Below, piece after piece: positions 1 through 6,485 of a stretch of 6,485 bases of DNA. The translations under genes and the position numbers were made by a program. The notes beneath the pieces were generated by a model. The model worked only from the letters and a program-made list of their open reading frames with translations. It ran no database searches and had not been told where the DNA came from. Every line of letters starts with the position of its first letter. Position 1 is the first letter of the stretch. The stretch is from positions 1-6,485 of the forward strand of contig CANNNB010000138.1 of assembly GCA_947505995.1 (NCBI GenBank). The letters are read 5' to 3'. This DNA comes from Comamonadaceae bacterium (GTDB lineage Bacteria > Pseudomonadota > Gammaproteobacteria > Burkholderiales > Burkholderiaceae).

Positions 1-428
1 ACAACGACGCTGCGCGGCGCGCCATTGAACGAGACGGACTTATAAGTCTGGGAGACATGGGTTATTTAGACGTCGATGGTTATTTATATTTGTGCGACCG
101 TGCATCCGATATGGTTATCTCTGGTGGCGTCAATATCTATCCCGCTGAAATTGAGCACCGCCTTCTCGCATTTCCTGGCGTGGCAGATTGCGCTGTGTTC
201 GGTGTCCCTGATGCTGAATTTGGTGAACGTTTGCATGCTGTCGTAGAGCCACTTCCAGGTGCTGAACCCACCTTGGTAGATATGCAGGCTTGGTTGCAGG
301 CTGGGCTCGCTGCATTCAAGGTGCCCCGAAGTTTTGACTTGGCACCACTGCCTCGCGATGACGCTGGAAAAATCGCCAAACGGCGTTTACGCGACCAGTA
401 TTGGCAAGGCCAATCACGGCGTGTTTGA
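1..428 (+). CDS. Acid-CoA ligase (AMP-forming, ANL superfamily), C-terminal part; 5' end cut by window edge
   Basis: This is the C-terminal end of an AMP-forming acyl-CoA synthetase, which activates a carboxylic acid to its CoA thioester through an acyl-adenylate. The open frame runs in from the left edge (first full codon at base 3), so the ATG at 57 is internal and not a start: the codons before it read GLISLGD and continue into MGYLDVDGY, the family's 'GDxGYxDxDGY' block whose Asp binds the ATP ribose. The hinge CDRASD, the block SGGVNIYPAEIE and the A10 motif LPRDDAGKIAKRRLR follow; the Lys of GK (bases 369-371) is the expected adenylation lysine. About 141 residues are visible, chiefly the mobile C-terminal domain, out of roughly 500-550 usual for the family. 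The substrate pocket lies outside the window, so specificity cannot be read. It is followed after 54 bases by an acyl-CoA dehydrogenase on the same strand, which fits a fatty, alicyclic or steroid-like acid degradation operon. Confidence 0.92.
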   Translation, partial: NDAARRAIERDGLISLGDMGYLDVDGYLYLCDRASDMVISGGVNIYPAEIEHRLLAFPGVADCAVFGVPDAEFGERLHAVVEPLPGAEPTLVDMQAWLQAGLAAFKVPRSFDLAPLPRDDAGKIAKRRLRDQYWQGQSRRV

Positions 429-471
429 GCCATTTTTCAATTCAATTAAATCCCCATTGAAGAAATTTGAT

Positions 472-475
472 AAGG
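472..475 (+). promoter_or_regulatory. Ribosome binding site of the large acyl-CoA dehydrogenase gene
   Basis: AAGG lies 7 bases before the ATG at 483 and supports that start. The 54-base gap between the ligase stop (426-428) and this ATG is AT-rich. It shows no convincing promoter and no GC-rich hairpin followed by a T-run, so the genes are probably co-transcribed. Confidence 0.6.
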
Positions 476-482
476 CTAAAAA

Positions 483-1664
483 ATGGACTTAAATTACTCT
501 CAAGAGGAAACAAAGTTTCGAGAAGAAGTTCATCACTGGCTCAAAATTAATCTGCCAGAAGATATTCGCCAAAAAGTCATTGGCTATCACGAACTGACCA
601 AAGAGGATTACCAGTGTTGGCATAAGATTTTGGCCGCAAAGGGATGGTCTGTGCCACATTGGCCGGTGGAGTGGGGGGGTACAGGTTGGGACATGACTCA
701 ACGCTATATTTACGACGAAGAATTCGCCTTGGCAGGTGCACCCAGATTACCGCCTTTTGGCCCTGCCATGTGTGCCCCAGTTCTCTTGAAGTTTGGCACT
801 GCAGTCCAAAAAGAACAATTCTTGCCACGCATTAGAGCCGGCGACGATTTTTGGGTGCAGGGTTATTCAGAGCCTGGAGCAGGTTCTGATTTGGCAGCAG
901 TCAAAACGCGCGCTGAACGCGTTGGAGATCACTACGTGATCAATGGCCAAAAAATATGGACAACCCTGGGTCAATATGGTGACTGGATATTCTGTTTGGT
1001 TCGAACAGACAGTCAAGCCGAGAAGCGCCAAGAGGGCATCAGCTTCATCTTGATGGACATGAAAACCCCAGGCATCACTGTACGTCCTCTGATCCTAATG
1101 GACGGAGGGCATGAGGTGAATGAGATTTTCTTTGACAACGTTAAAGTGCCTGTTCAAAATTTGGTTTTTGAAGAAAACAAGGGATGGACCGTTGCCAAGT
1201 ATTTGCTAGGGCATGAGCGAATGGGCTCGGGAAGTGTTGGCGCAAGTCGTCGCGAGTTGGCGACTTTGCGTGCTTTGGCTAAGCGCGAGCATAAAAACGG
1301 CAAGCCTCTAATTGAGGATGCTCGTTTCAAAGACAAGATATCGCGTGTCGAAATTGAACTGGCAGCCCTTGAAATTACTTCGATGCGATTTTTAGATCAA
1401 ATGCGACGAACAGGGCAAGCGCCGGGGGCTGATGTTTCGATGCTCAAAATCCGTGGTACGGAGGTGCAGCAAATGATCACAGAATTGGCGATGCAGGCTG
1501 CGGGTCCCAATGCCCAACCCTTTAAGGCCGTTGCACATGGCTCGATTGACCTATTCACATCGCGTTTGGCTCCCCGCTACTTTAATTACCGCAAGGCCAG
1601 TATTTATGCAGGCTCCAATGAAATTCAGCGCAACATCATTGCCAAAATGACCTTGGGTCTCTGA
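483..1664 (+). CDS. Acyl-CoA dehydrogenase, large subunit of PimC (pimeloyl-CoA dehydrogenase) type
   Basis: This is an FAD-dependent acyl-CoA dehydrogenase of 393 residues, expected in the cytoplasm, that would introduce the alpha,beta double bond into an acyl-CoA and pass electrons to ETF. The N-terminal helical domain begins MDLNYSQEE; WPVEWGGTGW (60-69) is the usual 'GGxG' loop. GYSEPGAGSD (127-136) is the flavin/substrate-binding signature, followed by GQKIWTT (155-161) in the beta domain. The C-terminal helical domain ends IYAGSNEIQRNIIAK (374-388). Length and this ending match the large subunit of pimeloyl-CoA dehydrogenase-type pairs. At the position of the medium-chain enzyme's catalytic Glu ('YEG') there is Ala376, and the 'RxxFG' FAD-contact motif is not found around residues 270-290. 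Both gaps are consistent with dependence on a partner subunit. The small subunit gene follows after 9 bases. The substrate is unknown; pimeloyl-CoA is only the namesake, and other dicarboxylic, alicyclic or steroid-derived CoA esters are equally possible. Confidence 0.92.
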   Translation: MDLNYSQEETKFREEVHHWLKINLPEDIRQKVIGYHELTKEDYQCWHKILAAKGWSVPHWPVEWGGTGWDMTQRYIYDEEFALAGAPRLPPFGPAMCAPVLLKFGTAVQKEQFLPRIRAGDDFWVQGYSEPGAGSDLAAVKTRAERVGDHYVINGQKIWTTLGQYGDWIFCLVRTDSQAEKRQEGISFILMDMKTPGITVRPLILMDGGHEVNEIFFDNVKVPVQNLVFEENKGWTVAKYLLGHERMGSGSVGASRRELATLRALAKREHKNGKPLIEDARFKDKISRVEIELAALEITSMRFLDQMRRTGQAPGADVSMLKIRGTEVQQMITELAMQAAGPNAQPFKAVAHGSIDLFTSRLAPRYFNYRKASIYAGSNEIQRNIIAKMTLGL

Positions 1665-1667
1665 GGA
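1663..1667 (+). promoter_or_regulatory. Shine-Dalgarno GAGGA overlapping the upstream stop; fixes the start of the small subunit at 1674
   Basis: GAGGA overlaps the TGA stop of the large subunit (1662-1664) and lies 6 bases before the ATG at 1674. The in-frame TTG at 1671 would be only 3 bases away, which is too close. The ATG is therefore the preferred start. The arrangement suggests re-initiation by ribosomes finishing the large subunit. Confidence 0.75.
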
Positions 1668-1673
1668 AAATTG

Positions 1674-2792
1674 ATGAATTTTGATCTCACGCCAGAACAG
1701 AAGCAATTGGCTGATTCTGTCAGCAAATATTTGAACAATGAATACAGTTTTGAAAAACGGAAAACCATATTACTTTCCGAGCCGGGAGTGAGTGAGACTG
1801 CTTGGCAAACATTCGCAGAAATGGGTTTGACTGCCATCACTCTTCCAGAGGCGGATGAAGGTTTTGGTGGTGGTGCGATGGACCTGATGGCGGTCATGGA
1901 AGCCATGGGCGCGGCTCTGGTGATTGAGCCTTTCTTGGACACTATTGCATTGGCAGGTCGCCTTGTTTCGCGCATGGGGTCTGTTGACCAGCGTACAGCA
2001 CTATTGCCAAGTTTGATTGATGGATCAGCCAGAATGGCGTTTGCCAGTTTAGAGCCAGGACATCGATATCAGTTAGTACCTCAACTTACTTTGGCAAAGG
2101 TGAGCGCTGGTGGTTGGGTCCTGAGTGGTCGTAAGTGTATGGTCACGGGAGCCGCTTCAGCAAGTAAGTTAGTTGTTTCTGCCCTCACACCTGGAGGTGT
2201 CAGCCTGTTTATTGTCAACCCACTAGCATCGGGTGTTGAAATTAATCCGAGTCGCACAGTGGACGGATTTCGTGTAGCGGACGTCACGTTGAACAATGTC
2301 TTGCTGGCTACCGATGCGCTGCTGGGTGATGATGGCGCTGCCATGCCCTTCATAGAAGAGGCGGCAGACTTTGCAACTGCTTTGCTTTGTGCTGAAGCCA
2401 TTGGTGCCATGAAAAGCGCAAATGACGCCACATTAGATTACATGAAACAGCGCAAGCAGTTCGGTGTACCGATAGCATCGTTTCAAGTATTGCAGCACCG
2501 CATGGTAGAGATGTACATCACTACAGAACAAGCTCGTTCAATGGCTATCTTGGCTGCTAGTAAGGTGGATACTGCCACTGATTCGAAAGACCGCGCAAGA
2601 GCTGTGTCCGCTGCAAAAATTAAAATCGCCGATGCCGCGCGGTTAGTCAGTCAAGAGTCTGTGCAATTGCATGGTGGTATGGGGATGACCGAGGAGCTCA
2701 AGGTCTCGCACACCTTTCGCCGTTTAACGATGATCGCGCAGCAATTTGGTGACGCAGATCACCACTTAGAACGTTACGCTTCATTAACCTGA
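1674..2792 (+). CDS. Acyl-CoA dehydrogenase, small subunit of PimD type
   Basis: This 372-residue protein (start ATG 1674, not the in-frame TTG at 1671) has the acyl-CoA dehydrogenase fold. MNFDLTPEQKQLADSV opens the N-terminal helical domain, DEGFGGGAMD (61-70) is the usual glycine loop, and EALGR-like helices with MEAMGAALVIEPF (75-87) are typical of the small subunit of pimeloyl-CoA dehydrogenase pairs. The 'EPxAGSD' flavin signature is degenerate here (SLEPGHRYQ, 125-133). RKQFGVPIASFQ (260-271) and QLHGGMGMTEE (331-341) are intact; in homomeric relatives these motifs contact the FAD of the neighbouring subunit. The end, RRLTMIAQQFGDADHHLERY (349-368), has Gly rather than Glu at the canonical base position. 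The protein therefore probably completes the active site of the large subunit encoded just upstream and does not work alone. The large subunit's sequence shows the opposite pattern of gains and losses. Family assignment is firm, while the substrate cannot be read. Confidence 0.92.
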   Translation: MNFDLTPEQKQLADSVSKYLNNEYSFEKRKTILLSEPGVSETAWQTFAEMGLTAITLPEADEGFGGGAMDLMAVMEAMGAALVIEPFLDTIALAGRLVSRMGSVDQRTALLPSLIDGSARMAFASLEPGHRYQLVPQLTLAKVSAGGWVLSGRKCMVTGAASASKLVVSALTPGGVSLFIVNPLASGVEINPSRTVDGFRVADVTLNNVLLATDALLGDDGAAMPFIEEAADFATALLCAEAIGAMKSANDATLDYMKQRKQFGVPIASFQVLQHRMVEMYITTEQARSMAILAASKVDTATDSKDRARAVSAAKIKIADAARLVSQESVQLHGGMGMTEELKVSHTFRRLTMIAQQFGDADHHLERYASLT

Positions 2793-2810
2793 AATTCAGC
2801 CGCTACCAAT

Positions 2811-3785
2811 ATGTTAAACATTTCTTCGTTGTTTTCAAACGTTCGGTTACCTGTTATTTGTTCGCCGATGTTCATTATCAGTCACCCGCCCATGGTTATA
2901 GAGCAGTGCAAGGCAGGGGTGGTGGGTTCAATGCCAGCACTCAATGCAAGGCCTGCTGATCAACTCAAAGAGTGGCTTGAAGAAATTACACTGACCCTGG
3001 CTGCTCATAATCGTGACTTTCCGAGTCAGCCTGCTGCACCATTTGCAATCAATCAAATTGTTCATAAAAGCAACGATCGATTGGCGGAAGATATGGAAAT
3101 CATTGCGCACTTCAAAGTACCGTTGGTGATTACTTCTTTAGGCGCACGTGAAGAAATCAATGATGCAGTTCATGCTTATGGTGGTATGGTCATGCACGAC
3201 ATCATCAACAACACATTTGCGAAGAAAGCAGTTGAAAAAGGTGCAGACGGGTTGATTGCCGTGGCAGCGGGTGCAGGTGGGCATGCTGGTGTTAAGAGTC
3301 CATTTGCGCTAATGCAAGAACTCCGCCAATGGTTTGATGGGCCAATTGCCCTGAGCGGTTCTATTGCCAACGGCAATTCCATCTTAGCCGCTCAAGCTAT
3401 GGGAGCTGATTTTGCATATATGGGTTCTGCATTCATTGCGACTGAAGAAGCCCGTGCAAGTGACGTCTACAAACAGGCAATCGTTGATGGAACATCTGAT
3501 GATGTGGTGTATTCCAATTTTTTTACAGGTGTGTACGGCAATTATTTGAAAACCAGTATTCGAAACGCTGGCTTAGACCCAGACAATTTACCTGTCAACA
3601 ATGAAAAAACAATGAATTTTTCTGCTGGGCAGGCTGGCAAAGCCAAGGCATGGAAAGACATTTGGGGGAGCGGGCAAGGCATCGGCGCAGTCGATCAAGT
3701 TTTGTCTGTAAAAAAATTGGTCAACAAATTGCACGGTGAATATACTGCCGCTCGAGTGCGACTTGGGTATTCATCCAATTTCTAG
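2811..3785 (+). CDS. Nitronate monooxygenase / 2-nitropropane dioxygenase family FMN-dependent protein
   Basis: The 324-residue product is a TIM-barrel flavoprotein of the nitronate monooxygenase family, of normal length. RLPVICSPMF (12-21) is the first barrel strand with the FMN-contacting 'PM'. VVGSMPALNARP (37-48) and APFAINQIV (76-84) follow, GAGGHAG (154-160) carries the family's conserved His158, and LSGSIANGNS (181-190) with MGADFAYMGSAF (197-208) forms the FMN phosphate site. The end contains GSGQGIG (286-292). The start is supported because the first strand begins 12 residues in, although no Shine-Dalgarno sequence is visible in the 18-base gap after the small dehydrogenase subunit. 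Characterised relatives oxidise alkyl nitronates, but others are NAD(P)H:quinone reductases or act on CoA esters, such as the IpdC type of steroid ring degradation. In this operon a role on a CoA-linked intermediate is plausible but unproven. The stop codon overlaps that of the convergent dctM. Confidence 0.88.
   Translation: MLNISSLFSNVRLPVICSPMFIISHPPMVIEQCKAGVVGSMPALNARPADQLKEWLEEITLTLAAHNRDFPSQPAAPFAINQIVHKSNDRLAEDMEIIAHFKVPLVITSLGAREEINDAVHAYGGMVMHDIINNTFAKKAVEKGADGLIAVAAGAGGHAGVKSPFALMQELRQWFDGPIALSGSIANGNSILAAQAMGADFAYMGSAFIATEEARASDVYKQAIVDGTSDDVVYSNFFTGVYGNYLKTSIRNAGLDPDNLPVNNEKTMNFSAGQAGKAKAWKDIWGSGQGIGAVDQVLSVKKLVNKLHGEYTAARVRLGYSSNF
3782..3785. other. Overlapping convergent stop codons (CTAG palindrome)
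   Basis: The palindrome CTAG gives TAG on the plus strand (3783-3785, end of the nitronate monooxygenase-like gene) and TAG on the minus strand (3784-3782, end of dctM). The two operons therefore overlap tail-to-tail by 4 bases. No hairpin with a following T-run is seen on either strand within about 60 bases. Confidence 0.95.
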
Positions 3786-5097
3786 CCAATCCAACCGGGG
3801 AGCCACGTGGCAATCCCAGGCATAAAAAAGACCGCTGTTAACAATATCAAACTCATGACCACATAGGGCCCCACGGCCAAGAAAATATGTGTCATAGTGA
3901 CTGAGGGGGGCGCGACACCTCGCATGGTCATCAGCAGCAAACCATGAGGTGGGAGCAACAAGCCCAATTGCATGCAAATCAGAAACATCACACCAAACCA
4001 AATGGGATCTATCCCCAAAGCGGTAACGATGGGCATGAAGATGGGTAAGGTGATCATCATCATGCTCACTTGGTCTACAAAGATGCCCAAGAAAATGAGC
4101 ATCAGCATCATGCCGACCACAATCCAAGAGGTTGACAAGCCTTGTCCTGTTATGAATTGAACCAAACCTGTGCTTGCTCCGGAGAAGGAAAGTATTTGGG
4201 CAAATGTAGTGGCACCTAGAATAATGAACAAAATCATGCCGGAGATGCCCGCTGTACCCTTTAGCGATTTGAGCACCGCATCCCATTTCAATACCTTGTA
4301 GCATGCGGCTAACACCATGGTGGCAAAAGCGCCCAGTGCAGCACATTCTGTGGGTGTTGCCCAACCCCCAGCCAATGCGCCCACCACCACACCAAAAATA
4401 GACAAGGTGGGCAATACATAAGCAAAGAAAGGCTGCCAACGGTTCCAGCCTTTGTGTTCGATCAAATTGGTTTCAGTCGGTGCCAATTGAGGGCTGATTC
4501 GTACGCGAATGATGATCCATGCAACAAAACAAATGGACAGCAACAAACCGGGGACGACACCGCCAATGAGCAGCTTGGAAATAGAAATGCCAGACAAAGA
4601 ACCCAGCAAAACGGTTAAAGCCGAAGGTGGAATGAGCATGTCGACGGCACCAATGGCCATGATGGGGCCTGTGGCAATGGTGGGGTGATAGCCTCTGGCC
4701 AGCATGACCGGAAGCATGAGTGAACCCAGCATGGCCGTTGTGGCAATGGTTGATCCGGAAATGGCTGAGAAAACCGTGCCTGCAACCACGGCCACCACGG
4801 CCAAGCGGCCCGGTACCCTCATGATGAGCCGTTCGACACCTTCAATGACTTTGAAAGCCAAACCCGTGTGGAACAGAATTTCACCCATCAGCACAAAGAG
4901 AGGTATGGGTGTCAGAGAGAAGGCCATGACCGAGCTGACACTGCTGCGAACCAACTGAACCATGCCTGGTTCGCCGCCCATATAAAGCCATGCGCCTAAG
5001 ATGTTGATGCTGATGAAGGTCAGCGCGACGGGCATGCCAATGAACAGCAAAACTGTTGAGCCGCCCAACATGAGGCAAGCGGCAAATTGCCAACTGT

Positions 5098-5101
<4 letters not shown>
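3782..5101 (-). CDS. dctM: TRAP transporter large permease subunit DctM
   Basis: This is the large inner-membrane subunit of a TRAP transporter, 439 residues with about 11-13 hydrophobic segments, the part that moves the substrate with a sodium or proton gradient. Family motifs in order are PIPLFVLMGEIL (65-76), SAISGSTIATTAMLG (112-126), AVDMLIPPSALTV (152-164), GWATPTECAALGA (246-258), FVDQVSMMMITLPIF (341-355) and LLPPHGLLLMTMRG (382-395). The frame stays open to an ATG at 5146, but the ATG at 5101 is preferred: it overlaps the dctQ stop as ATGA, and MNSWQFAACLMLGG is a normal DctM start. The 15 extra residues would be hydrophilic and basic and would overlap dctQ by 49 bases. A weak GGTAAG lies 7 bases before the chosen start. 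It is the last gene of the dctPQM operon. Confidence 0.94.

Positions 5102-6485
<1,384 letters not shown>

Noticed and set aside
441..461. Inverted repeat TTCAAT / ATTGAA with a 9-base loop between the ligase and the large dehydrogenase gene
   Set aside because: The stem is only 6 base pairs with a single G-C pair in each half-site and no T-run follows. It is expected by chance in an AT-rich gap and is not a credible terminator or operator.
457..480. Possible promoter (TTGAAG plus a downstream AT-rich box) before the large dehydrogenase gene
   Set aside because: The spacing to any -10-like hexamer is wrong and the match is poor. The region is more simply a short gap within an operon.
3763..3783. 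TTGG / CCAA stem followed by TTTCT at the end of the nitronate monooxygenase-like gene
   Set aside because: The 4-base-pair stem with an 8-base loop is far too weak for an intrinsic terminator, and it is part of coding sequence.
3802..3811. Perfect 10-base palindrome GCCACGTGGC
   Set aside because: It lies within the dctM coding end, with no loop, no T-run and no second copy in the window. A protein-binding site cannot be supported.
3771..4439. Open frame of 222 codons on the minus strand, out of frame with dctM
   Set aside because: It lies inside dctM in another frame, its product is rich in His, Cys and Arg with no recognisable domain, and dctM carries all family motifs across the same bases. 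It is a shadow of a real gene.
4785..4802. Two tandem copies of ACCACGGCC
   Set aside because: This encodes an Ala/Val-rich membrane segment of DctM (about residues 102-108), where low-complexity coding repeats are common.

Overview
The window looks like an ordinary stretch of a proteobacterial chromosome, most likely a betaproteobacterium of the Burkholderiales. That placement is an inference: it rests on the style of the acyl-CoA dehydrogenase pair and the nitronate monooxygenase-like protein and on a GC content near one half by eye. No rRNA, tRNA or other taxonomic marker is present. Coding is almost continuous, and the longest stretch without a gene is 54 bases. I see no mobile element, CRISPR array, RNA gene or phage gene.

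The left part (1-3785, plus strand) is a catabolic operon whose 5' end lies outside the window. It holds the C-terminal end of an acid-CoA ligase, a large and a small acyl-CoA dehydrogenase subunit of the PimC/PimD (pimeloyl-CoA dehydrogenase) type, and an FMN-dependent nitronate monooxygenase-family protein. The likely logic is that a carboxylic acid is activated to its CoA thioester and then alpha,beta-desaturated by a two-subunit flavoprotein. A further flavin-dependent step of unknown chemistry may follow. The two dehydrogenase subunits carry complementary halves of the usual FAD-site motifs, which suggests an obligate heteromer.

The right part (3782-6485, minus strand) is a tripartite TRAP transporter operon in the order dctP, dctQ, dctM. 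The 5' end of dctP, including its signal peptide, is cut by the right edge of the window. Both internal junctions are 4-base ATGA overlaps, which points to translational coupling. The transporter would import an organic acid, and its position next to the ligase/dehydrogenase operon makes that acid a candidate substrate of the pathway. This link is inferred from gene order alone.

The two operons converge and share a CTAG palindrome, so that the last gene of each ends in TAG on its own strand with a 4-base tail-to-tail overlap. There is no room for a terminator between them. No regulator gene or convincing promoter is visible. I find no clearly new system. The points most worth checking are the divided FAD-site motifs and missing canonical catalytic glutamate in the dehydrogenase pair, the physiological role of the nitronate monooxygenase homologue, and transcription across the overlapping convergent ends.
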